Source of the DNA: Byssochlamys sp. IMV 00236
Taxonomy: Eukaryota; Ascomycota; Eurotiomycetes; Eurotiales; Thermoascaceae
Assembly: GCA_001931875.2 (NCBI GenBank)
Contig: MSJH02000556.1
Location: 62,001 to 126,000, forward strand
Length of the DNA stretch: 64,000 nucleotides
Reading direction: 5' to 3'
Below the pieces are notes generated by a model. That model was not told the DNA's origin and made no database searches. It worked only from the letters and a program-made list of their open reading frames with translations. Positions 1 to 11,811 of the stretch are shown piece after piece (within the stretch, counting starts at the first letter, position 1; each line of letters opens with the position of its first letter). The position numbers and the translations under genes are program-made.

Positions 1-1471
1 CAAACGGTCAAAGAAGCTTGGGCCGCCGTTGTTTCCGCGGTAGCTCTGCTTCCGAGGCTCAACTCAGCTGGATACGCACGGGATGCGAACTTCCCCAACC
101 TAGCAGTCTAAGCTACTGGTCCCTGCGCAGCAGTACAACGGATACGGACGGGAGAAAGAAAATCCCCAGCGGTCAAGTTAGACAATCAATGGCCGGGAAT
201 GAGACAGACAGCTAGAGCCGCAGAGGAGAGTTGCAACGGGCGCCTCCCTGGAGCTGGAGCTAAGATTCCCAGCCGGACGGGGAGTTCTCGAGCGAGGCTG
301 CTCACGTGCCCAGTCTGGGGGTGATACGCGTCTGGTAATTAACTTATCTCCGGGGAAAGATAAGAGGTTTGATACCGTCATCAATACCGATCCTCGGTCA
401 CGTAAGTTACCCTGGACGATACAGATCTCGGACGCTTAACCGTATCGGGAGAAGGCCATCGAGCCTATGGCATCCTTGCGGATAAGTTCATCCGGACCGG
501 GTGTGACGTCGGACTCGATATCGTCTCTCTCGATGTAACGTTGGGCATCCTGACTCAGCAGCCTGCCAAATGCGACGTAACTAACGGTCTGTAGTTTTAA
601 AAGAGTGATAATACCCATGATACAGCCCGTACGGCGCATTCGGTCTCCATACAAGCGGTATTTTCACGGCGTACACTATATCTCCTAGGATGGAGAGAGG
701 TCTGCCACCGTAGTACTCTGTAGCACTCTTCAATGAAACCCTCTACCGGCCCGATAGATAGATTGGCAGTTGCGGTTTCTTCCCGATCTTGCGCAAAGGC
801 TTACGAATGGAGATCACGAGAATTGTTCCCTTTGGTCGAGACAGACAGGTCTTGATGGATGCCGGGTTCCCATTACAGAAACCGGAAAAGCCAAGCATCG
901 AGCTTCCATTACACGAGGAGGAGGAGCAATACCATAGGATAGAAGAGAAAAAGAGACAGTATAACGACAACATGACTCTTCTAGACAGACGAATCAAAAC
1001 AGGACGAGCAGAGCGTGCTGTGACTATGGGTCCTGAGAGTGACGGAGATGGTAACCTGCAAACCGGGCATGATGCACTCATGATGGCAGAGGAGAATCTT
1101 CAGGTCCCATTGCCTTTTTTTGCCCCATAGCTGGACCCTGGGACCTGGCCTGCCTGCCTAAAGGGAACTAAGTCTTGCCGTCACTGGCACATGGTCCCTG
1201 AGGCCAGAAAAGGTTACCGGCTACCGCCTACAGCTTTTTTATCTCACAGTTCCTATCACTGCGCGCATTCCTCCCTCACTTCTCTTTTCGATTTCTCGTT
1301 GTGTAGACGCAGTTATCTTCACAAAGATTCCTGCATCTTGAATTATTCCACTGCCTTTGTGCGTTAAACTGCGTCTATCTGCTTCCTGCAGTCGAACTTC
1401 TTATCTTTCTGTTATTACCAGTTAGTTCTATTATACGCCACTGGTGACGTCGTCACATCCGCCTTTCCATC
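1..1471. other. Left-edge region without a recognisable gene
   Basis: No recognisable protein family is seen here. Two short open frames exist: one on the plus strand from an ATG at 807 to 1130 (about 107 residues, rich in Glu, Arg and Lys) and one on the minus strand ending at 436. Neither has a motif or splice structure that I recognise. The last 300 bases are pyrimidine-rich and would be the promoter and 5' leader of the deaminase gene that starts at 1472. Confidence 0.4.
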
Positions 1472-2883
1472 ATGTGAGTGAGATAATCCGCATACTGGAC
1501 ATCGAGCCATCCTGTCTTTGAGTAAGAGAAGTGAAAAGAGTAATTTTGTTGCTAATATATGATTTTCTGATATCTAGGAGAGTAATAATCAGAGAGAACC
1601 CTCAGGGTGCCTCAGAATACATTGCGGAGTATATTATCAGTATGTCCCCCTGCTTACCTTTAGTAAATTCAGTTTGATGATAGCGCTTGCATATATCCAT
1701 GCCTTTGCTATATGTTATGTCCTCTGCAAGCACTAGCTCTAATACTCTTGTCCAACATAGGCCGCATAAAGGACTACAAGCCAACCCCGGATAAACCCTT
1801 TGTATTGGGTCTCCCGACTGGAAGCAGCCCTGAGATCATCTACAAGATCCTTGTGCAGCGATACAAGGAAGGGGAGATCTCATTTCGCAATGTTGTTACA
1901 TTCAATATGGTAAGTCTCCTGAAACGAAAGACTTGCCTGGCACGTCCAAAGGACAGATGCGTGTAGAAGACTGCAAACCTATATTGAATATGAGAATGGC
2001 TTCTGACTACAGTCGGTAGGACGAATACGTTGGTCTTCCGCGCGACCACCCCGAGTCTTACCACAGCTTTATGTACAAGAACTTCTTCTCACATGTCGAC
2101 ATCCCACCTGCCAACATCAACATCCTGAACGGCAATGCTCCAGATCTGGCAGCCGAGTGCGCAGCCTACGAGGCTAAGATCGCCCGCTACGGGGGCATCG
2201 AGCTTTTCCTAGGTGGTGTCGGCCCTGACGGTCACATTGCGTTCAACGAGCCTGGCTCTTCCTTGGCCAGCCGAACTCGAGTCAAGACTTTGGCATACGA
2301 CACGATTCTTGCAAACTCCCGATTCTTTGACAACGATGTGAACAAGGTCCCAAGAATGGCTCTGACCGTCGGTATCCAGACCATCATGGATGCCCGTGAA
2401 GTAGTGATCGTGGTGACTGGCGCGCACAAGGCTTTGGCACTTCAGCATGGTCTCGAGGGTGGAGTCAACCACATGTGGACGCTTTCCGCGCTGCAGCTAC
2501 ACCCTCACCCTCTCATCGTGGCTGATCGTGATGCCACTATGGAGTTGAAGGTGAAGACGGTCAGCTATTTCGAGTCTATCGAACAGGCGGGCACGGACGC
2601 GCGGACGCAGGGGCCACCGCTTACTTACCGTCCGCGCACGTACGTTCCCGCTCCGGTCCCCGTCGCCCAGCAGCCCACTCCGCAGACGACGCCCCAGAAA
2701 GTCCCCAAGGACCTGAGAGTCGACACAGAATTGCGCCGTTCCATGGAGGAAGATGGCGAGCTTACGCCGGACAGCATGTCTTCGCGCATACATGACTCGG
2801 CCGTCGCTGGCCTCTCTGCGACGCTAAAGGGTGATCTCATGTTCGATCGTATGCACGCCAGGGTCGCCACTCCTACGGTTTGA
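1472..2883 (+). CDS. Glucosamine-6-phosphate deaminase (4 exons)
   Basis: This enzyme converts glucosamine-6-phosphate to fructose-6-phosphate and ammonia, the last step of GlcNAc catabolism in the cytosol. The exons are 1472-1473, 1578-1639, 1761-1909 and 2020-2883, giving 358 residues. The start codon itself is split: exon 1 contributes only AT before a GTGAGT donor, and the G is the first base of exon 2. The translation then begins [19 protein letters not shown], which fits the family. Diagnostic motifs are [10 protein letters not shown] (sugar-phosphate loop), FNMDEYVGLP (catalytic Asp) and [17 protein letters not shown]. Bacterial NagB is about 266 residues; the extra 90 or so here form a Pro/Thr-rich C-terminal tail, usual in fungi. 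The deacetylase of the same pathway lies 9 kb away. Family call is very sure; the split start is inferred from splice signals. Confidence 0.93.
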
Positions 2884-3670
2884 GCAATAAGCTACAGAAG
2901 CACACTCGAGGCGTTCCAAGATATCCGGCAAATCTAGATTGACATGATCGCAACGGCTTTTTTTCTTTTCTCTCTCCCTCTCTCTTTCGGGCGCAGCACA
3001 TTCTATTCCCAACTCTCGACTTCAAGAGGGACAAAATTGACATGGCAGATCTTGCTTTGAGCATTTAGATTCTATTTTTCTTCTTTTTTTATTACTCTCT
3101 GCCCTACAGTTTGTTGCATGGCTTATTACATTACATGATTTACGATGGATTGCAAGTGGTCGTCGCTTCACTTATTTTCTTCAACCACATATTATTCCAG
3201 TTAGGATGGACGATCTAATTCCCCTTCATCTAGATTGAGATTGGGATCCCAATGAAATTAGATCGTAGTCAAATCAGACTAGATCTGGACGGGCACGTCA
3301 TATCATGATTCCACGTGCATGGACCCGTTTCTCTAATCTTATTTCATTTTCTTTTAATTTTTCTGTGGCGTTGCGTTGCATTCTTATATTCCTTTCCTTG
3401 CTATTGATGTTAGATACCTACTACCTACCTAGAGGAATTGAATCATATGATAAAATTGCACAATATGTTCAATTTGGACTCTCGTAAATAAATGACTTTT
3501 TTGATATGAATATGTAGTTCGGAACGAACAGGTTAAAATGGCATAAATAATGAAAAAAAAGTGCTTCTATATGATCCAACGCTCATCGAAACCGTTTCCT
3601 GTCCTTTCATTTTCTCCAGAAAGGCGTCCCAGAGAAATAATGATGGTATGTAATATGATAATGATTTTTT
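2884..3670. other. Convergent 3' intergenic region with an inverted repeat
   Basis: This is the tail-to-tail space between the deaminase and the aldehyde dehydrogenase. It is AT-rich with pyrimidine tracts. Ten-base arms at 3211-3220 and 3256-3265 are perfect inverted complements, and a 14-base perfect palindrome (ATTGGGATCCCAAT) sits at 3240-3253 between them. No gene is seen. Confidence 0.5.
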
Positions 3671-5242
3671 TTACAACTTTGCGAAGACCGTCGCAACAGC
3701 ACCGCTCATATCGACCAGAGTGCTCTTGTTTCGCACCCACGCCTCAATGCCCTTGTGGCCGTTCTCGACGCCTACACCGCTCTGCTTCCAACCGCCAACA
3801 GCCATCTCGGCCGGAGACTCACCCCAGGTGTTGATCCAGGTGATTCCAGCCTCGAGTTGGTCGATGATCTTATGTGCCAGGTTGATGTCCTTGGTGAAGA
3901 CGCCCGCCGCGAGACCCAGCTCGGTGGCGTTGGCGCGCTTCACGGCTTCTTCGATGGTGTCGTAGGTGAGGATGGACATGACGGGGCCGAAGATCTCCTC
4001 TCGGACGATGCGCATGTTGTCCGTACAGTCGGTGAATACGGTTGGCTGCACCCAGAAGCCCTGCTGGAGGTCTTGTGGGAGTTTGGGCTTCTCGAGCCCA
4101 CCGCAGAGGAGTCGGGCTCGGTCTACCTCAATTCCGTGTTTTATGTAGCTGGTGACCTTGTCGTAGTGGACTTTAGAGACAAGAGGGCCGAAGTTAGTCT
4201 TTTCGTCGAAGACGGGGCCTGCCCGGACGTAGGAGATTTTTTCGACAAGGCGCTTCTCGAATGCGGCCTGCATGCTCTTGGGGATGAAGACGCGGGTGCC
4301 GTTGGTGCAGACTTGACCCGTGCTGAAGAAATTGGCCATCATGGCACCGTCGACGGCGCTATCCACATCGGCGTCCGGGAGTATAACGAGCGGACTCTTT
4401 CCACCGAGCTCCATGGTAACGTACTTCATGTGCCCGGCGGCGGTTCCTGCGACTTTCTTTCCGGTGGACACTTGGCCCGTGAAGGAAACCTTGGCGATGG
4501 AAGGATGGGAGGTGAGATATGCGCCCACCTCGCCAGCCCCGTTCACCACGTTGAAGACTCCGGGAGGAAGGCCAGCTTCCGTGTAGATCTCGGCAAGCGT
4601 CTGTCCGTGCAGAGGGGTGAATTCGCTCGGTTTGTAGACCATGGTGTTGCCTGCCGCGAGGCAAGGAGCGGACTTCCACAGGGCGCTAGAACAAGCCATA
4701 TCCATATTAGCCACTGAGACTGGACGAGGGGAGTCAATGACACTTGTCAGACAGACTTACATCTGGACAGGATAGTTCCAAGCACCGATACCCGCGCAGA
4801 CACCCAGTGCTGCCTTCTTTGTGTATACCCAGGCATCTTCTCTCAGGTGTGTAGTCTCACCGTTGAGACCGCCGCTACCAACATAGTTCGCATAGTATTC
4901 GAGCACATCAGCGCCCGTTATGACATCAACGGTGCTGGTTTCCGTGTAGGCCTTTCCAGTGTCCCTGGTCTCTGCCTTGGCGATCTCGTCGTTCTTTTCA
5001 CGCAGCAGCGACGCGGCCTTCTGTAGAATGCGCGCTCGCACAATTGGAGGAGTTTGTGACCACGAGGGAAAGGCCCGTTCTGCGGATGCGATAGCTTTGT
5101 CGACGTCCGCGGTAGACGCTAGCTGGACATCGGCTAGCGGTGCGGCATTGGAAGGGTCAGTCGTTTGGAAAGTCTTGCCGGAGGAAGCGGGCTGTGGCTT
5201 TCCATCGTAATAGAGCTGTCGAGTAGGATATGGAAGAGACAT
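3671..5242 (-). CDS. badA: Betaine aldehyde dehydrogenase (2 exons)
   Basis: An NAD-dependent aldehyde dehydrogenase of the betaine aldehyde dehydrogenase branch, which oxidises betaine aldehyde to glycine betaine. Exon 1 is 5242-4761 and exon 2 is 4685-3671, giving 498 residues, the normal size. The intron ends at TCTAG and restores the family sequence [15 protein letters not shown]. The motif [10 protein letters not shown] carries the general-base Glu (about 253) and [12 protein letters not shown] the catalytic Cys (about 287). The protein ends in Ala-Lys-Leu, a type 1 peroxisomal targeting signal. It is transcribed away from the choline oxidase gene 1.6 kb to the right, which makes the pair a choline-to-betaine pathway and supports the substrate assignment. 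The symbol follows the naming I recall for the A. fumigatus homolog. Confidence 0.92.
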
Positions 5243-6816
5243 TATTATGATGCTGCGATTTCCAGGTGTCTCTTTGGTGTTGTCTGGTATCGTTAGCAGT
5301 GACGGAAGAGCGGTGCCACTATTATGGCGAGGAAGATAACGCCAAGACCAGCTTTCTTCTGGTCAAACCGGCCAGTTTAGCTCATCCCAAACTCCCGTCT
5401 ATGGTACAGTTTCAACAAATGGGGAAAGGCTTGCTTAATTGGGGAGACTGAGGCGATACAATCCTATAACTAGAGTATATATTCTGGCTTCATAACAAGA
5501 AGACATTTGTCAGTCTTGGAGGTAATAATAAGTCACAGAAAGTAAGTTATTCTTTTTTCAGGTAGTTACATCAACGCCTCCTGATTACCATTATAGAGAA
5601 AACGCACAGTGCTAGAGTATACTATCTATCTGTGGTAGGATACTTTTATTAGCGACCTGGAATGGGATACTTATGATATGAATATTGAACCTCTTTCAGA
5701 TACCAAGCCCAGAGGACCTCCAATGCAATAATTTTTGCCTGTCTGGGGAAGAAAGCACCGCACTGATACCTCTTGACAACATAATAAATAATGTTGCTCC
5801 CAATGATACTTAAGTTTTCGTGAGCAGGGGTATGAAAGCGAAGGAAGATACACATTTGCCGCAATGATGTTCCCGTATTGGAGTTTTCCGATGAATCTGA
5901 ATATCGTACTACTTCCTCCTGGTATTATCTTTTTCTGGTTAGAATGTGATACCTATGGATACGTCGACTAATTAATGAACTAGTTGACTAGCTCACTGAT
6001 TCCCCATCCAAGCGGTGATGTTCCGCGCGCAGTAGTGGCGGGGTCTTGCGAATGAAGACCGAAGAGCAGCCACGGTACCTGAAACATCCTATCACGGTTG
6101 ACTCCGTATCTATTCCGTATCCTATCCCAACTTATCCTATCCTATCCGAGGAGAACGGAGAACTCGTCGCGTGGCTTATCGGTGGGCTGCATGTTCGATG
6201 TCCGTTGTCTGATCGATGCAGCATGCAATGCCTTGGAGGGGTATGTTTATCCCGACGACGAGCAACCGCGCCATCGAATTAATTAATTATGGTACTTGAA
6301 TCCATTCTCCAAGAAACGGTTGTCCGCTTTGACTGCGTTAGGCGTGGTTCAGCCCTGAAGCCACCCGTATCTTTTGCCCTTGCCGGTGACGTTGGCGGGC
6401 CTTTCTCTCTGGGCAACTTTTCCCCTTCAGTGCTAACGTCTCACCGACTCTCCCGTCACTAGAGTCGAGCCGCATAGAGTACGAACGTGTATGGTATGAA
6501 GAGAGCCATCTAATCTCATCTAATAATTATTACCCCCGTTCTTCCTGACACCGCCAACCCCACTGCTGCCGTTGAGGGTCGTCGTCGTTCGTCGTCGTCG
6601 TCTTCGGTTTCCCGTTCGGTGGTCCTGCTACCTAGGTAGTTATCGGAAGCTCTTGCGCAGTCAAATTTTTTCGTTGCTGATTAACTCAACTGTTATTACT
6701 TTAAAGATCTGCTAATCTCTCAGCCAAAGAATCCCGCTGCATGCATGCTTGGGGATCGAAGAGCTCTCCTGCTTACAGTCAAGTAGCTTCTTCTCTTTCG
6801 TTCAACACAAGTCACC
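5243..6816. promoter_or_regulatory. Shared divergent promoter of the choline oxidation pair
   Basis: This 1.57-kb gap separates the starts of the aldehyde dehydrogenase (minus) and the choline oxidase (plus), so it must hold both promoters. Visible features are a TCCTATCC-type repeated stretch near 6116-6148, a GTCGTCGTC triplet repeat near 6580-6602 and pyrimidine-rich leaders next to both start codons. No convincing gene is present. Confidence 0.6.
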
Positions 6817-8614
6817 ATGGCCACCGTCACTGATCTCCCACTTAGCGACGTGAATAGCTACGACTATGTCATTGTCGGAGGTGGCACCGCGGGATGTGTT
6901 ATCGCCAGCCGGCTGGCACAATACTTGCCCAACAAGCGCATAATCCTCATCGAGGCCGGCCCTAGCGATTATATGGACGACCGCGTCCTGCTGCTGAAGG
7001 ATTGGCTCAACCTGCTGGGAGGAGAGCTCGACTACGATTATGGAACCGTCGAGCAGCCCATGGGTATGTTGTGACTACCCGGTCATGATCATGGCCTTGC
7101 CCAGATGCACCAGCCAAGTCAATTGTCCCAGCAAGCTATGGGAGCGGACTCCTTCCAAATACCCCGTCCTATGCGAGTCCATCTAAGCAACTTTGCCGAG
7201 GGAATACATGTACTTACGAAGAATTTCTATAGGCAACAGCCACATTCGACACTCGCGCGCAAAGGTCTTGGGTGGTTGCTCTAGTCACAACACGCTCATC
7301 TCCTTCCGCCCATTCAAATATGACTGTGAGCTCTGGGAGCAGCAAGGCTGTAAGGGTTGGTCCTTTGAGACCTTCACTCGCGTGCTCGACAACCTGCGCA
7401 ACACCGTGCAACCAGTCCACAGCCGCCACCGTAACCAGCTTTGCAAGGACTGGGTCGAGGCATGCTCCACTGCCATGAACATCCCCATTATTCACGACTT
7501 CAACAAGGAGATCCGCTCCAAGGGAGAGCTCACTGAGGGTGTTGGCTTCTTCTCCGTGTCTTACAACCCCGATGACGGTCGCCGGAGCAGCGCCAGTGTG
7601 GCCTACATCCACCCGATCCTGCGGGGAGAGGAGAAGCGCCCCAACCTGACCATTCTCACGAACGCGTGGGTCTCGCGCGTTAACGTAGATGGTGACACTG
7701 TCACTGGTGTTGATCTGGCCCTGCAGTCCGGCGACAAGCGTACGCTGCGTGCCAAGAAGGAAACTATTCTCTGCGCTGGTGCCATTGATACCGCACGACT
7801 GTTGCTTTTGTCCGGGCTGGGCCCGCGTGAGCAGCTCCAGTCGCTGTCCATTCCTGTGGTTAAAGACATCCCTGGTGTGGGTGAGAACCTGATGGACCAT
7901 CCGGAGTCGATCATTATCTGGGAACTCAACAGGCCTGTGCCTCCGAACCAGACGACTATGGACTCGGATGCGGGTATCTTCCTCCGTCGTGAGGCGCCCA
8001 ACGCTGCTGGCTCGGACGGCCGCGCCGCAGACCTCATGATGCACTGCTACCAGATCCCTTTCTGTCTCAACACCGCCCGCCTGGGCTACGATACCCCCGT
8101 GGACGCCTTCTGCATGACCCCCAACATTCCTCGACCCCGCTCGCGTGGTCGCCTCTACCTGACTTCTGCGGACCCCAGAGTCAAGCCGGCTCTTGACTTC
8201 CGCTACTTCACAGACCCTGAGGGATACGACGCCGCAACCATCGTGTACGGTTTGAAGAAGGCCAGAGAGGTTGCCAAGCAGGCTCCCTTTAAGGATTGGA
8301 TCAAGCGCGAGGTGGCTCCAGGTCCTAACGTCAACACTGACGAGGAATTGTCCGAGTACGGCCGTCGTGTAGCTCATACCGTGTACCACCCTGCTGGTAC
8401 CACCAAGATGGGAGACATTAGCCGGGACCCGTACGCAGTGGTCGACTCCCAGCTCAAGGTCCGCGGTCTGAAGAACGTCCGCATCGCTGATGCTGGTGTC
8501 TTCCCCTCGATGCCCACCATTAACCCCATGCTCACAGTTCTGGGTATCGGCGAGCGGGCCGCAGAGCTGATTGCGGAGGAGGCTGGTTGGAGGCCCCAGC
8601 AGCCAAGACTGTAA
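6817..8614 (+). CDS. choA: Choline oxidase, GMC flavoenzyme (2 exons)
   Basis: A GMC-family FAD oxidase that oxidises choline to betaine aldehyde and on to glycine betaine, producing hydrogen peroxide. Exons are 6817-7063 and 7233-8614, giving 542 residues. The ATG lies in a CACCATGG context. [11 protein letters not shown] near residue 20 is the FAD-binding dinucleotide motif. GGCSSHN at about 96-102 includes the His that carries covalent FAD in bacterial choline oxidase. HPAGTTKMG and the C-terminal [17 protein letters not shown] provide the His/Asn active-site pair of the family. The C-terminus is Pro-Arg-Leu, a plausible type 1 peroxisomal signal, consistent with H2O2 production. Divergent from the betaine aldehyde dehydrogenase. 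A different GMC alcohol oxidase is possible, but GGCSSHN and the neighbour argue for choline. Confidence 0.92.
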
Positions 8615-9318
8615 ATGACTTTGCTTGGATGAATTGCTGGACGAAGATATGATGACGCATCGACACTTTGGGTAGCATTGTCCGGACGTCGGTGCAATAC
8701 CCTTGTATTCATTCCGATATATATATACACTATACCTACCACACCTCTCCTGGAACCGGAGTACTTGCTGTATTTTGTGAAAATGTGTTAAAAATATAAC
8801 ATGCCATTTGTGACTGAATTTGATACAAAATAAAATATGATCTGTTATTGCTATACAAGAGATAACATAAATTCCGATTATACCGCCTAAAATAGACACT
8901 GATGATGGTAGATACTAGTGGTTAGCTTCAGCAGTTATGATCGATCGGGCATACAGCTCGGCGCGGTCTCGAATTCTGCAGGTTCCTTCCGCCTTCATAA
9001 GTAGCTTATTAATGAGCCTATCTCGCAGAAGTTAACAATTGTTTGTATTTCTCATTCTGGAAGAAGGGCGGTGGTGTTTTTGGTTTTCGCTATACTGAAC
9101 TGTTGTGTTTGCAGCAGCTGAGCGCCAATCCATTCCCGATTGTGACTCTGAGCCAGAAAATGCGCTAATAGGTGGCTGAGCTGAGAGCGCGATCAATTCC
9201 AGTTGAACATCTGTCAACAAAATTTCCTTTATGTGATACCCGAGTCAGAATCATTACCTTTTGGATCATCCTTTTCGTTTATTTACGTTTAAAGTGTCTA
9301 TTGAGGTTTAATTACACG
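8615..9318. other. Intergenic region
   Basis: Downstream sequence of choline oxidase and promoter of the next gene. It is AT-rich in 8760-8900, with TATATATATA at 8718-8727. The next open frame is open upstream of its ATG at 9319 as far as 9172, but without a coding signal that I recognise. Confidence 0.5.
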
Positions 9319-10829
9319 ATGAGCAAAGCTACTTACAAAGACGAGCCTCCGCGCTCGTCAGCGGCATCCGCATACTCTCTACAACCATACACTGATCATG
9401 TCGAAGCCGACATACCTCCAGTGTACGCTGAACCAGAGGCGCCGGGGATTGACGCTCCGTCTCAGCAGCCCGTCAGCCGCACTGCTCTTCTGCCCGATAT
9501 GGAGGCATACTGTATTCCCGGTGGGACAACATATGCGGATGATGTACATGGAAGTCAAGAATCTACCTCTGTGTCTTTCCATCCAGACCTGAGCTCTGAT
9601 CCTAAGATGCTGTGGGAACTTATCAAATCGAAAGCGGAGCTGCCCCCGAGACCGTATATCCTCATCAGAGGCACGCATTCCGAAACGGTCAATGATGACA
9701 AGGGACAAAAGAAAAAAGAGGAAGTTGTGGATTTAAAGCGGAAAACGGAAGTTGTGGATTTTGAGTTCAATCTGGATGTTGCGGCGATGATACTCAGAGG
9801 CTGGAAAGGTGACGGGATGCCACCTTCTAGTCTATCATGGCATACTGTGACTGTTGTCAATGATCATGATATGGTAAACACATATCGTGGTGGGAGGTTC
9901 AGATCTCAGGGTCCAGGAAAGTATCCCTGGGTCCTACCCCAGGGTGCTTCTGATACTGAAGCGGACGTGGAAAGAGGCCAAGGAGGATATGCGGATGACG
10001 GAGATGGAAATGATCAAGCGGCACCATTGCTTCCGGAGAAACGCGCGGAGACGATCCATGCACCACCCCAAGAGGTGCAGCATGGCGCTGATAGCGGTCT
10101 GGGCTGGTGTGAGCGATTCTGCGCTGATCCTGCACCTGTCAAGAGGTATGATCCCTTTTTATCCGAAATCCTAACATTGTAAAAGATCCGCCTGAGTAAA
10201 CCGCTAAACGTCTATCCAGCTTCACGCTCACCCGCACCCTTGGTGGCTTCTCTCGCGAGTCTCTTCGAGACTCCATCGTTTCCCATATCCGCGCCACCAG
10301 CTACCGCGGCCACATCAGCGTGGAGACCACTCTGCGCGAGGAATCTGTAACCATCTACTCCCCGCACTGGGTCAACCGCTTCCGCAACAACCCCTACATC
10401 TTCTGGACCTGCATCATCTTCCAACTCTGGATCGTCACCTGGCCGGCTATCCTCCTCCTGGAACGCCGATACGAGGTCGTCTTCTCGAACTGGTACGCCT
10501 CGCTCGTCACCACAGAACAAGACCCCAGCAACCCGGGTGTCGCGGAGCGCCGAAAGATATACGCTCGGAATCGCGACGAGGTCGCACTAATGGATTACTG
10601 GGCCCCTGCGATTAAGCACGCAGCGTGGAATCGCCGTCGAAACGGCGAGATCGTCACTGAGCAGGACGCGCGCAACTACGCAGGCATGAGCGATGACGAG
10701 ATCATGGGCAGTAGAAAGCTCGCAGTCGAGTTAGAACTGGACAAAGACTGTCGTGAGCGCATCATTCGTGGCGTGGGTGAAGTCAGTCGTGAATGGACTC
10801 GAGTTACGGGATGGGGAGATGATTGTTGA
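9319..10829 (+). CDS. Conserved hypothetical fungal protein with one membrane segment (2 exons)
   Basis: Exons are 9319-10145 and 10220-10829, joined at a GTATGA donor and a CCAG acceptor, for 478 residues. The N-terminal 110 residues are Pro/Ser-rich and low in structure. A conserved-looking core follows: PPRPYILIRGTHSE, then a Lys/Glu-rich stretch, then VDFEFNLDVAAMIL. Near the C-terminus FTLTRTLGGF, YRGHISVE and a hydrophobic helix starting YIFWTCIIFQLW precede a charged tail. I recognise this as a fungal family often mis-annotated as ABC transporter protein, although no ABC motif is present. It is probably anchored in a membrane by the single helix. Function is unknown. It sits between the choline and GlcNAc genes on the same strand as choline oxidase, but nothing in the sequence shows a shared role. 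Confidence 0.8.
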
Positions 10830-11072
10830 ATCTCCGTCGCTTGCTACCTCATCTGTGTATTATATTATCTTATTATACCCCCCTCCTCGCCCTTTGACGA
10901 ACAGACGTAGATAATGCTAGGATATCCACACACATCTCTTCTCTCTTAACCTTGTGTTTCCCCTCTCCTTCTAGTCTTGCTAAATCTCGAGCCGATATTT
11001 TGGACCCAGATAGCAAAGGATGAGGATCTCGACGGATTCTGTACATACATACATGAACCAACTATGATATGA

Positions 11073-11104
<32 letters not shown>

Positions 11105-11811
11105 AAATCTGCATGTCGTACGTATCTGCTACATATGTATATATCACCTATCATAGGTAGGTAGGTAGTCGCGTGCACAGTTGAGCGCCATATTACTTGC
11201 TACTTGGCTAGTTCTACTATGTATTGGGAGTCTGGGGCGATAACCAACCAATAAGGGAAGTTATCGTTGATGCGGGGAAAAGGATTCTGTGCATCATCAG
11301 ATCTATGGGAGTACCACCTTGGAATCATGGAGTCATCTAGTCATGTCGTACATTGCGGGGTATTGATCAAGGTTCTATTTTGGGAAGTATAGGAGGTAGA
11401 TTTGTTTCCTTTTGAGTATGTTAACGTCTATAATTTCCATTCTATGTAATATGCATCGAGACAGTCTTTCTATAGACAAAAAATTGGTATCCGTGGAATC
11501 ATCGTAAAGTGGTACATGTGCATTAGATGGTAGTGGTGGAGGATAATGAGCGAGGATGATGAGAACGCCTTTTAACAAGAACTTGACGGGGCGATTGGCA
11601 GGTAACAGGTACAGTTAGGGGAAGGAGGATGGTGAGATGGTGATTTGTTTATGGTAGCAGAGTCTCCCACGCTTTAAGGTCGTACCGTGAGTTAATAGCA
11701 ATTGGTTTCGGTTACCTTTCGGCTCATTTTGGTTTGGCCCTGTGTCTCTGCTGTTGGTATTTGGTGTACACGACTGCGTCACTGTTACACGGGCATCAAG
11801 AGATCTTGAAT
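10830..11811. other. Convergent intergenic region with GA microsatellite
   Basis: Tail-to-tail space between the membrane protein and the deacetylase. A (GA)n microsatellite of about 15 units lies at 11072-11101, followed by TAGGTAGGTAGG near 11155-11166. No gene is seen. Confidence 0.6.
11072..11101. repeat. (GA)n microsatellite
   Basis: An uninterrupted GA dinucleotide run of about 30 bases in a convergent intergenic region. Confidence 0.9.

Noticed and set aside
57..130. tRNA-like word (AGTTCGCATCCC on the minus strand) near the left edge
   Set aside because: T-stem does not pair and no acceptor stem can be built.
3755..4717. 320-codon open frame on the plus strand
   Set aside because: Antisense shadow of the betaine aldehyde dehydrogenase exon 2.
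7214..8899. 561-codon open frame on the minus strand
   Set aside because: It lies antisense to the choline oxidase gene, has no motif, and is a codon-bias shadow; the plus-strand frame has all family motifs.
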